From the NCBI GenBank assembly GCA_024305745.1, contig JAHRBS010000007.1, positions 620,001 to 684,000 on the forward strand: a stretch of 64,000 bases of DNA, read 5' to 3'. Of this stretch, positions 10,946-23,017 are shown one piece after another. Source of the DNA: Polyporus tsugae (lineage: Eukaryota; Basidiomycota; Agaricomycetes; Polyporales; Polyporaceae). Below the pieces are notes generated by a model, which searched no databases, was not told the DNA's origin, and saw nothing but the letters and a program-made list of their open reading frames with translations. Within the stretch, counting starts at the first letter, position 1. Every line of letters starts with the position of its first letter. The position numbers were made by a program, and so were the translations under genes.

Positions 10946-13900
10946 GCTGCTGTGTTCGATGCACAGATGAAGGGGGTTGAGGGGTTGGAGAAAGATATAT
11001 TACTTATGATATGATACCCTCGCATACCAACTCAATATGAATCCTGCTGGCCAGTCCATGCCAATCTGGAACATTCATCGCTGCACCACGGGCTCCGCGC
11101 GCACCACAGGCTGATCTCTCCAATGCGCCAATCTGCACGAAAACATTTAATTATTGCCCCAGTTACGTTAATGGGGACTTATTGGCATCCCATCTGTCGT
11201 CTGATCACATTGCATTACGGTCACGACTGACGGATGCCAGTGGAGGTTCTGTTGAGGTGAAGTTCTGATGGAGACAATGAGGGGCTCCCGCAGGGCTTCG
11301 TGAGGAGCAACCTCGGTGGTCGGCGGCTAAGGCCCGCCGGAGCATATCGCAAATTGGGTGTGTATAGTATTTGATGGCCAGATGAAATGGTGATTTCGCG
11401 CGAGGTGTGCTGCCTTTGATGGGAGGAGCGGTGACACAAGAGTGTAGCGGTTGGATGGGATAGTGTATGAACTAGTATATGATACTGAGAGCCAGGTTGT
11501 CTGTTGTGCGTGCGGGGCTGGAGAAGGATGTTTTTCGAGTGCAGGGTTTGTCACGTTTACGGCCAGATGAAACACGTCACTCAATGGTCACAGGAAGCCT
11601 TGGGCCAGACGGAAAAATACTGACCACCTTGGAAAACATAGAGTGAGTGATGAATAAGTGTTTCTTTAGCTTGAGATTAATTGCACTTTCATTGGTTGAG
11701 AGAAAGCACATAGCGGCTCATGATATGAGGTGGGGGCCAGACCTGTCCAACCGCACGCGACAAGACGCCGTTGCTCACGTGATCGATTTTGATGCGTGTA
11801 AACCACGATTTGGGTTGTGCACCGCGAAGGCGAACTCCGTGTCTCTTGAAAATACTATCGGGTATACACCATGGAGGAGAATTACTACTGGTAATATGTT
11901 TTAGTGGAATATAGCGACTGTCCCGGTACTGTACAGTACCACATCGGAGCTTTATTCAAAGTGAGTGCCCTTGGTCGCACTCGTCTCTCTCTCATCTAAG
12001 TCCTCAGTCTCTCCCCCATATACCACACACAAGACCACACTAACATATTTGCTTCTACAGGGATCTGGGCATCCATATCAAGCCTCTCATCTGTGGGCTC
12101 TCCTGCGTCATCTGGCTCTCCCACGTTATCTGGCTCTCCCACATCGTCTGGCTCTCTTGCTCGCGCTCTTTGAAGCCAGGGTCTGCCATCGCTACTACTG
12201 TCCTGGGCTGGGTCTCTACTGCGCTACACTTGTGCTCGTGCTCGTGCTCGTTACCGGATAGTAGGATACCTCTTGGCTCTTCGCTCCTGGGCCGGGATCA
12301 GTTCATCCAGCCACACTGGCTACCGCTGTTGTGTAGTCACCCCTGAGGTAAGTTTGTTCATATCTTCGTCACAGGAACCTTCGCCCTCGCCCCCATTGTT
12401 GATGTGCCGTTGGCAGGCGTGTCATCTTGTACATCACAAGTGTTGCCTTCTCGCTATATGTATATGCGTATATTGTCTATGTATCGTACTGTAGCTTGAA
12501 TAAACATCATGCTTTTTTCTCATCATCCATGAGTGTGACGTTGCAACCGGAGCGAGCCAGCAAAACCTGTATTGACGTTGTACGGCTGGGTAAACTGCGA
12601 TAGCTTGGAACATGTACAATCATTGCATTAATTTTGTCACATTGGAAGGGCATTGCAATGCACTTGGAAGCCTCCCAGTGCCAGAATAGTGCCATTCTAA
12701 TGGATTGCGAAGTCACAATCATTACACTCATCAAAATCTGATTATAGCGCCTTCTAATGTCATAACAATTAGATAAAAATTCCGGGCTAAATCAGTGATG
12801 ACAGTGGATCTACAGCGTCCATGTCCGAACTACTATATACTAATATGTCACCCTCCTCGCTCTCGAGTCTCAAGCCGCTGTCCCTGTAGGAGAAGAGGAC
12901 GTTGAACCCCAGTGAGAACAGCCTTGAGATATACATAATCGTGAATGGAATCTGTAGTCCGATGAATAATCGCGAATACCTGCGAAATCAGGCAAGGGAA
13001 TTGGCGCCGATTCCCGCTTAGATCAGCGACCATCACCGCATGTCTCGTCTGCTCGTCGCTCCAACTGTCCTCCGTCAATTTATCTTGAATCCTGACGAAC
13101 GGTTCCATGTCGTTCAACGTTCTGTGCTCCCGCTGTTTGTGTAGGTCCGTGCACGCATATTGCATGATGCCCAAGGCGCTTCGTTGGCAGCTGGCTCAAA
13201 AACTTCACCCAAGTCCATCACCACCGTGCTCCTCTGCTCCTCTCAGCTGCAAACGTGCTCCCTTCATCTAGGTCCACTACTGGCACTAGCTTCTCTGAAT
13301 TTGGGTTGTTTGAGGAAACTTTCGCACCATTCTTCACTACGCTGCGCTATGTGTTCTCCCTCTCACGATGGCATCTTGGTTCCTTTGCAGTCTGCCATAT
13401 TCCCTGACCGGTGCCCCACACTTTTTCTCTTCCTCGCTCACGCTGACATCCCGGAAGACATGGATGCCAGGTATTTCTCTCTATTCTGAATTGATTGGTA
13501 GATGGACCCCGACCGCATTTTTCAGGATGGGGCACTTCAGTCGGGCATGATGCTGCCACTGTCATGCTGTTTTCGAGGAGTCACGCAGCGCGTACTCGGT
13601 TCCTTTGTGCGTATGTTTCTGCTTTTGCATAGGCTCAATGCAACTGATGGCTTTTCCCTGTCAGTAAGCAGGCTCAACGACAACCTCGATCTCGTTGCAA
13701 CCATTGACAACGGTTGATGCGCACCAGATCGGAGACCATCTGGTTTGTCTCTGCAAACCTTGTCGGGTACAGTGTGGCCACTGCCGTCGTCAGGTGCGCT
13801 ATCCTTGGAAGCAACGAGACTGGGTGCGTGGGTATGGATTTGGGCTTACAGGTAAGGGCAATGCTGATGTCATGCGCAGATGAAACAGAGAAGGGGACCG

Positions 13901-14745
13901 CGACAGACAGGTGTGTAGTCTTTCGCTTTGTCAGTCAACGTGACATAGAGTGGCTCACCGCTGGTCTGCGACAGGTTCCACTGGGATCAGTTGTACTTTG
14001 CTACTGCCGATGGGCGGATTTTACCCGGAGTCATTGGGTGCACGTACTCGCATCGTCAACATCAAGTTCATTCAGTCCACGATGCCCAACAACAAGTAAG
14101 TAGTTCATCCACTTTCCTGCTCCGCAATGATTTACTGATGTGCCTGCCGTCTACAGATGATCTCACCTGGACGTCAAGTATGCGTAACGAAGCCGATGCG
14201 TAGCTAGGGCGGAAGCTATGGGTAAGCTAGGATGTCCGCAGAATGCTCTGGCTTTGGGAGAGGGTCGTTCTTGAAGTCGTATGCACTGTTATATCAGCTT
14301 TTCGCCTGTTCTTTCATATTTCGCAATGAGTATCAGGGCCCTGGGGCCCGTACAAGGAACCGTATATCGCGTAAAATCGAGTGCATTGAATGGACCAATG
14401 GGAAGCTACAGGAAGTGCGTGCATTGCTCGCGCGGGTGAATTACTGCGAATGATACGGAATAGTGAGATAGCCGGAACCTCCAGGACTCCGTATTATTCA
14501 AGAGCGCCTAAAAACAGTCCAGAAATTGGCATTAATACTGAATGATCGCGAATGCTCAGCGGGCGCCACCGGGCATTCACCATCATTCATTATATTTCAG
14601 CGGGGTTTTGACTGGGGTTGAACGACCACATCGGGCCTGCGGAGCGTCCTTGGATGAACGTCGTATCGATTACTACGGCGGTTCCTGGATACCAGAACGC
14701 GCAGTCAGGGCAGTCGAAGCGTTTGTATTCTCTTTCTCTTCGTAC
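10946..14745. other. Long stretch without a supportable gene
   Basis: Open frames here are short and lack spliceable partners or motifs. Around 13500-14100 there are modest frames on the plus strand (for example near 13714-14103) that might be a decayed repeat, but no domain was recognised. A short 18-bp tandem repeat occurs near 12098-12165 (separate entry). Confidence 0.4.
12098..12165 (+). repeat. Imperfect 18-bp tandem repeat around TCTGGCTCTCC
   Basis: The unit ATCTGGCTCTCCCACRTY is repeated about three times, with a degenerate earlier copy. In one frame it reads Ser-Gly-Ser-Pro-Thr repeats and follows a plausible splice acceptor (CTTCTACAG ending at 12060), so it could be the end of a low-complexity exon. 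No complete gene could be built. Confidence 0.4.
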
Positions 14746-15692
14746 TCAGAAATCACCGTACGCCGATGGTTGACAAATGAAAACGAAATGTGTGCCGTCG
14801 TTCACCTTGAATCGATTTGTCCGCGAGGGTTTCGGTTTCACTGCCAGTTCGACGGCCTGGGGTGGTCTAACACCCCGCGCGACGAACCACGTAGTGTGCG
14901 CCTCCCTCAGAACGTCCGGCAGCTTCAGCATCGCCGCGTCCTTCATCTCGAACGCTCCGAGGTCCGCGCCGTCGAAAGCCCCGCGGAGGTGCGCCTCGGT
15001 TATGCCATGCCGGTGAGGGACGAGGTGGTGGTGGGTCTCGGGGAACAGCTGGCGGCCGTCAGGCACAGCCTTGATGTCCACGACGACGAGCGCGCCGCCA
15101 TGTTTGAATAAGGAGACGAGGAGTCGCGACCTGTCCTCGGGGGGAAGTGATGGAACGCTGCGGAGCACTGCAGTGGCCGTGGAGAAAGGTGGAAAGAGGG
15201 GGGATGAGCAAGGGGAAAACTAGTAGAGGGCAAAGACTCTGGAGAGGGATACCAAGCCGAGGTCAGACTTGGCGCCGTCCAGCCCGTCCGGCTCGCCCTT
15301 GAGCTCGATGCACACCGCCTTCATCGTCTCTGGGGTCAGGCCGAGCTTCCCGGTGGCAAGAGTGTTGTAGCGGTCGACGGAGACCTGGCTGATGTCCACA
15401 CCGACGACCTTCTTCACGTGCGGCACAAGCTGCTCCGAGATCAGGGCTGTCGAGTCGATTGCTTCTCGTCAGTCGAAGGGTTCCTAAGAGCACTCGGAGG
15501 AAAAGAGGTACCGCACCGATACTACGCGCGAAGTCCGTGACGGTGGTGCGCTCCTTGGAGAATATCCCGGGCCACTGGACGCGTACTGCAGGCGGGCCGT
15601 CTCGCGCACCTCAGGGTGCATGCCCTCGAGGTTATGCGCGTTTTCATCTGGTTGAGACGGGCGAAATAAAGTACTGGAGAAACGTGTCGTGA
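14746..15692 (-). pseudogene. SAM-dependent methyltransferase, decayed
   Basis: The minus strand carries a class I methyltransferase of the short fungal type. The order is a start region HPEVRE...RLQYAS, then FSKERTTVTDFA, then LISEQLVPHVKKVVGVDIS (motif I end plus motif II-like), MKAVCIELKGEPDG, CSAAFHHF (post-motif), HGGALVVVDIK, HLVPHRHGI and TWFVARGV. The glycine-rich SAM loop expected after DFA (C-G-T-G in the family) is missing: the exon breaks there and resumes at the LIS step. A frameshift lies at or near the run of six G on the plus strand (15139-15144), between FHHFPP and EDRSRLLVSLF. A normal intron lies at about 15168-15252. Both defects point to a non-functional copy, unless the G run is a sequencing error. 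The 14746 end extends past the usual family end. Confidence 0.6.
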
Positions 15693-16269
15693 AGGTGAGC
15701 GGTGACCTTAAACGAGAGGGTGGCGAAAGGAGATTTTGCTAGGGTTCGAGATTCTGGGGCCCGGGAAGCAGATCAACCTGTCCTCCGTCCGTATTTCCCC
15801 CATTATATACGACGCCGCTAATACCCGGACAGAATGGATTGACCGCTTATCATGCTGCGCGACGGTCCCGAGCCCATTGCTCGTCGCAACGCAGGGCGTC
15901 TTCGCCCGTGCCTCCAGGTTCGACTCTGAGCCGTTCTGGGCCGTTGTGTTAGCGGACGAAGTATCAAGGAGTGGGTCATACATTCAATTGGGCTTCACAA
16001 TATCAATGGGGATCGTCGTGGATGTTCAAGGGTTTCCTGGTGAGTGCGGGCGAATGTTGGCCGTCAACGCGTCAACTCCCGCGTCGTGAACTAGTCTGCA
16101 GCCAATTGAGCGTTCGAACCGTAAGGTCCCAAATCTGAGTTTGTCAGCAAAAACTTCATCTCCGACCGCGCGTCAAGATCTATACACCACGACGCGTCGA
16201 CGCGTCGCGCCTCTGTTGTCCGTCGACTCTGCGCTTCCGAGAGACTATTCTCTATCTTATATCGCTATA
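15693..16269. other. Upstream region of the helicase gene
   Basis: No gene is supported. It holds the double ACGCGT palindrome just upstream of the helicase start. Confidence 0.4.
16191..16206. promoter_or_regulatory. Palindrome with two ACGCGT (MCB-like) boxes
   Basis: GACGCGTCGACGCGTC is a perfect 16-bp palindrome containing ACGCGT at 16192-16197 and 16200-16205. It lies 64 bp upstream of the helicase ATG. ACGCGT is the core of the MluI cell-cycle box bound by MBF in yeasts, where it drives replication and repair genes at G1/S. Use by this gene is inference. Confidence 0.4.
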
Positions 16270-17778
16270 ATGCTATCCATTGAACCCTCCCTGTCTGTGC
16301 CGATACCCTATATATTCAACACAGATGAAGGACGCGCTCTCTGTCGGCAACTTATCTCCAAGCAGCTCGGCTATGAACCTCACAGCTATCAGCTCGACGG
16401 TGTCGTCAGAAGCCTGGATAAGGTCGACATTCTGGCAATTACCCCAACAGGATCCGGGAAAACGGGCTTCCTAACCATGTACCTCCTTGTGATGCATGCC
16501 ATCATGAAGAACCCGTCCCTGCTTCCTCCGAACCATCGTCAACCGGAGCACCTTAGGAAAGATGCCGGCATGGTGGTTGTCTGCCCAACAAAGTCACTGG
16601 AGAGCAACATGGTGCGTGCATCTGGTGTATCGAGGTATTTCCATGCTTGACATTGAGAAAAGGAACCCAAATTTCACAGTGCGGGCCTATCAACACTCGT
16701 GATCAACCAGGATACTGCAAATGCAGCCACCCTCCGTGGGGAGAACATCTGGAAGCAGGCCCCAAATGTCCATGTCCTCATCATCGCGCCTGAGCAGCTC
16801 AGCTCGAAGGGGTTTGAACGGCTCCTGGCCAATCGCGACTTCCAAGCGCGTGTTGTGGCGATCGGAGTCGACGAGGTCCACCTTCTCAACACATGGGGTC
16901 AGACGTTCCGAGAAGCCTTCAAGCAAATCGCACCCGCTCAAAAGCGATTTGACTACAACCCCATCCTCATTCTTCTCACGGCAACACTCCGAATCGGCGC
17001 TGCTTTCCACTCCGTCTGCGCTTTCATGGGACTCCTCCCTGGCCATTTCCACCTCATTCGACGCTCCAATGCCCGTTACGACATTCGGTTCATTTTTCGT
17101 ACAGTCCGGTCCTCGTCCTATGCTTTCCGGTTCCCTGAGCTCGATTGGGTGTTGCAGGAGAAGCGGAAGGTCATCGTCTTCTGTCCTACCATCAGAATAG
17201 GCTTCCGTGTCGCGGTGTACCTGCTGGAACAGAAGAAGGCTGTCGTGACCGTTGACGAGCAGATCCACATGTATAATTCACTTAATTGGGATTCATACAA
17301 TTCGGAGACGTTACGTTTAATGCAAACCAACCCTTGCCCTCGAGTCACCATCGCGACAGATACTCTCTCCGTGGGTATCGACATCGAAAATATCCAGGAC
17401 GTGGTTCTCTACGACTTCACCCTTCCTGCAAACACCGACGATATCTTGCGCGAAAGTGTCCGCCGTAAACACGGCAGTCCGAGAGGAGCGAGAGGAGTGA
17501 GCGGCGGGAAACTGGTTAATATGAGAAGCGTAGGTCGGAGATTCGATCCAGCGTATGTTCTGAGGGGTTCTAGGACTAGACGGCATCTGAGGAGAAGGTC
17601 GAGCGCAAGAACTTGCATGAGCGGCACTGGCAGCGCGACCGAATGCCTCTCCATCATTGGGCTTCCGGATTTGGAAATATCTCCCATTTCGGACATGTCC
17701 CAAACAGGCAGAATCTCTGTTTCCGGTGTGCCGAGGGTGCCGTACATTCAAATCCCGCTGATATGGGGACGCGTTTAG
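16270..17778 (+). CDS. RecQ-like DEAD/H-box helicase, C-terminus degenerate
   Basis: Two exons: 16270-16611 and 16663-17778 (51-nt intron). Motifs in order are a Q-motif-like YEPHSYQLDGV, Walker A ITPTGSGKT, VVVCPTKSLESNM (Ia), a TPNV/VLIIAPEQLSS region, motif II VDEVH (DEVH instead of DEAH), motif III LLTAT, KVIVFCPT (IV) and TIATDTLSVGIDI (V). The first two-thirds matches a RecQ-like helicase family that is multiplied in Agaricomycetes. After motif V, where a QxxGRxxR motif VI is expected, the frame gives DILRESVRRKHGSPRGARG and then low-quality sequence to 17778. The RecQ C-terminal part and motif VI are not recognisable. It may be truncated by a frameshift near 17450. The real end is uncertain, and the gene may be inactive. 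Confidence 0.65.
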
Positions 17779-17983
17779 TAGCAGACCTTAGTATGATCGT
17801 CCCTCCTTTCCCTCCACAGATCATCTTAGGTCTGCCTAGGGGAGACAAGTCGTGAACGGACATCGGAATCCGCAGTGGCCATGGGCGCTCAAGTGTCCAA
17901 CGTGGTTTCCTGGCAAGCGGCTAGCCCCTTCGAATTCCCCCACTGGCATTCGCATCCAACAGAACGCCGCTCATACGACGCAG

Positions 17984-19579
17984 ATGCACGAAGCATTGAC
18001 TGAAAATGGCGATGTGGAATCCTCCGGACGACCAGCCCCCCATATCCCTACCGAGGTCTGCGAAAACATTATTGATATGCTATACTCGGACCCCGCTCGC
18101 GACACACTCGAGGACATCGCCACCCTACAAAGCTGCGCTCTCGTCTGCCGGGCTTGGAGTATTCGCTCGCAGAGGATGCTTTTCTATAAGGTCCAGATTG
18201 CCGATGGTACCTCTTGCCATAGGTTCTCCGCGATCCTTGATGCTGGACAACATCTTCCTAGCTACGTACACCAAGTCGCTCTCATCGGGTACCATCTACA
18301 CACCACAGCAAGTATTCTCGCGCTTTTCCCTACCTTGTTCGCAGGAAGGCTCCCCAACCTCGAGCGGATCGATATAGTGCACCTTCTCGGCGAAGGGAAC
18401 ACATGGTTCCCCACGACATCGGACCCGCCGAAGGCAAAGCCTCTGCCGTACATCGTTCTTCATCCCCGCTTCCCAGCATTTCTCTCCTCATTCACGGCAG
18501 TTTCGTATCTGTACCTCGAATCCACGACATTCCGTTCCTTCACCGAATTCGTACGAATCCTCCACAACCTACCAAACTTGGAGACTCTCTTATGCAGTTC
18601 CGTCCGCTGGACCACCCTCGGCTCTCATCCCGGTGCCGACAAGTTCACGAAGCAGCCCGACTGGGCCGCGGATTGGAGGCGCACCCGCCCTCCATTTGCG
18701 CCAAACATTCGACAGCTAATGGTACGTGTCCCCGCCGTGACGATCCCATGTGGCATGATGGTCATCGTGTTTTCAGCTCAGGAACATCACCATGCAGGGG
18801 GCGGAAAGGCTGATATTGACGCGTGGGCCCCATCTGAGGTCGTTGGATATGACGCTCCCTCTCAGGTCGGACGATCCTGAGGAGCCCGCCCATAGTATGC
18901 ATTTCCCTGTTCCTGAACGAACAAGTCAACCTGAACACTCAACATTGCTATGCTACCAGGCGGCCTCGCAATCGACTTGAGTACATGCTTAGGACTCGAG
19001 GCATTCACTCTCTCATTTAGACCACGGTTCTCCATCGACACACATGCCGAGTTTATCAAAGGGCTGCTTGCCTCGTGGAAACCTCAACACCTGGAACCAC
19101 TCCTGGAATTCAGTGCAGATGGGGTGTCGCACTTTACTCGTCGTGATTTTGCAGATCTTTTGCGTGGCCTAGGGGCCATCACCGAGACAGGGCTTCAGCC
19201 GGTCGAAGAGCCCTCCCCCGCCAGCGGCTCCGAGAACCACCATGGTGTGCAATATCAGTTAAGCATCCAGATATACGACTGGGAAGCTGAGAGGGAATGG
19301 TGGTTGGACCATCTCAAAAGTTGCTTTCCAACCTTGGCGCGGTCGGGGCGGCTGTACATGGTCTTCAGTACACGTGAGTACACATCCAGTAGTATTGCTA
19401 TCACCCTGGTTTTTACAAATTGAACAGCACGGAATGAATATGACCAATGGGCCAGTGAAGAGCAACCTTCCCAGCCTGACACTATCCCTCCATGTCAGGT
19501 CGAGGACGTCGATTTGAGTTCTCCGTCCAAGGTAGAGTCGCTCCCAACGTATTCAGGGATGACGTCCGACTCACACTAG
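17984..19579 (+). CDS. F-box protein with LRR-like C-terminal region
   Basis: Exons 17984-18721, 18777-18894, 18960-19373 and 19428-19579 join in phase across introns of 54-65 nt. An F-box lies near residues 20-65 (HIPTEVCENIIDMLYS, then LQSCALVCRAW and MLFYKVQI). The rest (NLERIDIV, LYLESTTFRSFTEFVRIL, LPNLETLLCSSV, LILTRGPHLRSLDMTL) has the leucine-rich repeat-like pattern common in Agaricomycete F-box proteins. The F-box would bind Skp1 in an SCF ubiquitin ligase, with the C-terminal part selecting the target. An in-frame ATG at 17852 would add 44 residues. 17984 was chosen because the added part is low-quality sequence. The substrate is unknown. Confidence 0.75.
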
Positions 19580-21429
19580 CACACCAGGATGCTCTTGTTT
19601 CACATGTGTCCCAACCCGCCTAGCGGCGTAAGTCGCCATTCGATATTTCTCACATGACGCGACCCGGTTTTGCGATGCCCATCACTTTTCCCCAGGCTGC
19701 GCTCCGTGATTCTGCCATGCAGCAGGCTCAGGCTGTCTCAGACCACTTCCTCCCTCGTTCCTCAAACCACCGACCGCGCCCTTAGCACGACCCCCCGCAC
19801 ACGTTCTACATCGCCGACAACCGTGACTTCTCCGAGTCTACTGTTCCGGACGAGTTCGCCTCCCACCACCAACCTTCGTGTCCCTCGGGGTCCGGTGTTC
19901 TTCGCCCAACCTCGACAATCTGTATACTACCTCTTCACCAACGTTCCATGCCGACTCATCCTGTCGGCGGCCTCAATGCTTGCGCGGGCACGCCCATCCG
20001 GCTCCCGACGCCCAGTATATTTGCATCCCCCCCGTTCGACGGTCCCGTACTGCGCCCGCTGCATACACTGTAGCCATCTCCGAGTCGCCTGTCAGTGCGG
20101 TCGCGATCTCACACTCATGCGCACGGCGAGTCGCCGCCCGTCCAGCTGCAGGACAGTCGCACATCATACTTCCGACACAGAGGCATCCGGACCATCCGCA
20201 TACAGTATACGTCAGTGCGCGCAAAACCGCTCGCTTTCATCCGCCCCATCTCCCGTCGGTTGGTAACGTAACAGTCTCCCGGATCTTGTCATGTGTTCGC
20301 CACCTCGGGCCTCCGATACGACTCCTGTCAAGGTCCACCACTCCCAACGACTGAGACTGGCGACCACGTTCACTGTGCGCGTCGTGGCCCTAGGCCTCGA
20401 GCCCCACGCCTTCAACTCTGGTCGGATGGTCGCTGGGAGGCGCGATGTGCCCGGTAGCGCGGAATTTGAAGGTAGCACTACAGTAGCCCCGGCACGGACT
20501 CTCGGATGCGTGCACTTCCTGTGCGTCGCGAGTGTCATCGGGATCTGCGTATGTCGTGCGTTTGGTGTGCTTCATGTTTTGTTTGTATGTCTTGTTGTGC
20601 TGCTCTAGACTCGCTCTGGTTATTTCTCCCATGTGGCTCCTGGTATCCGGGTGTATTGCGTTTTAGATCTCTGGCGTGTCCATGCAATTCGCGATCGTAG
20701 CTACAATTTTAGGAAGCCTTTTGACAATCTGAATATCCTGGTCCGGCTGTTTCATATGCTGTCAGTCCGTACGGTCGGCCTCATATACGATAGCCGTAGT
20801 CCCGACCTCTTCCTTCGTCCGTGGAAAGCTTCGCTCGTTTGTACAACGATGAAACATCTGTGTTAGTTCCACATCTCCGTCCGACCCTTGTGCTGTTGGG
20901 CCGTCGACGTCGGCGTCTGATCAACGACGTTCTCTGAGACCGAAGGGCGCGCATATATGCGCTAGATATCACATATACGCGCATCTCATGCTAACGGAGG
21001 TTCGCTGCGTTGTTGCAAGGGGCTGCATACGTCGATGGTCTGGCGAGGCGGTGCAAACGTCAGAACACGGCGTCTGGAGCGGTCGTGTTGTCTGTCTGTT
21101 GAAGGGGATCGTCTGGAGACTGACGCACTAGACGTACCAAGGTACTTCCCTTCTCCGGGACGTCCCGTGGAGCTTGAGCGAAACTTTGAAATTTCGCATT
21201 GCGGTAATCTATGCTCAGACGCTCCTTGGGATCTCGAAGAGGTGTGCGGCAGTCTCAAAAAGCTGAGAGATCAGTGGAGAATAAGAACTAGGATGATATA
21301 GATCCGAGGGTAGAGATACAAATATCGAGAGCAATTGGTATGTATGGGGCTCACAGATATAACGCACGCGCGTAGGTGAGACAACAACATCCGGTAGAGA
21401 TGGGGATAGCACCGGGGGCAACGCTTCCT
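19580..21429. other. Gene-poor gap
   Basis: The longest plus-strand frame (19670-20266) is Ser/Thr/Arg/Pro-rich without a spliceable context and looks spurious. GCGCATATATGCGC at 20949-20962 is a 14-bp palindrome. No RNA gene was recognised. Confidence 0.4.
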
Positions 21430-22426
<997 letters not shown>

Positions 22427-23017
22427 CGTGCTTTGTTGCGTCTTCGTTGTCTAGACTCCAGAGGCGAAAGTGCGAGGGCAAACGTACAAGTTACAGAGAG
22501 ATTACGCGTCGCGGGTCGCGGTGGATGTCCTCCAAGTAGTCGTAGTCGTGGGGCAAGCGCAAGCGATATGAAATGTCGTATCGCCCGTTTGTCTACCTTC
22601 ACTTGTCGCTGTCGCGCTTGTCGTCCAGCGTTCCGAGGGCGGGCTGCAGCGACGATGATTGGGTGAGGTCTCTCACCGCCATTCGGGGGTCCAGGCCAAT
22701 CGTGATGGAGGCGTGGTTGTGGCGTTGCCGGCACAGCGGCAGGATAAGCGGCGCAGGCGTTGCTTACGTCATTATTTGGTTCAGAGGCTCTTGCCAAACA
22801 ATGAAACATCCATCTGGAGGACCTCCAGCCACCGGAGGACCAGACCATGACCTCAGATGCCCTCTTGTTGCGATCCTAGCTTCTGTCGACAATCCGTTCT
22901 TACCTTCGCAACAATACGGCCATCTAAAAAGCTTTTTAAACACTCAAACTTGTCACTGCTATCTTCGCGCACTACGGTTTCGGAGTCTCAAATGCATACT
23001 TATTCCGTCCTTCACAC
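22427..23017. promoter_or_regulatory. Shared divergent promoter region, YPT1 and REV1
   Basis: 591 bp separate the two ATGs. An ACGCGT box (22504-22509) lies 78 bp upstream of the YPT1 ATG and about 510 bp from REV1. No TATA box was evident. Co-regulation is only inferred from the arrangement. Confidence 0.35.

Noticed and set aside
14542..15111. 189-codon plus-strand frame
   Set aside because: It is antisense to the methyltransferase, which has clear motifs on the minus strand.
16191..16206. Palindrome as a transposon end
   Set aside because: No matching inverted copy was found at the other side of the helicase; read instead as a pair of ACGCGT boxes.
19670..20266. 198-codon plus-strand frame
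   Set aside because: Ser/Thr/Arg/Pro-rich without splice partners, motif or start context; other frames are equally open.
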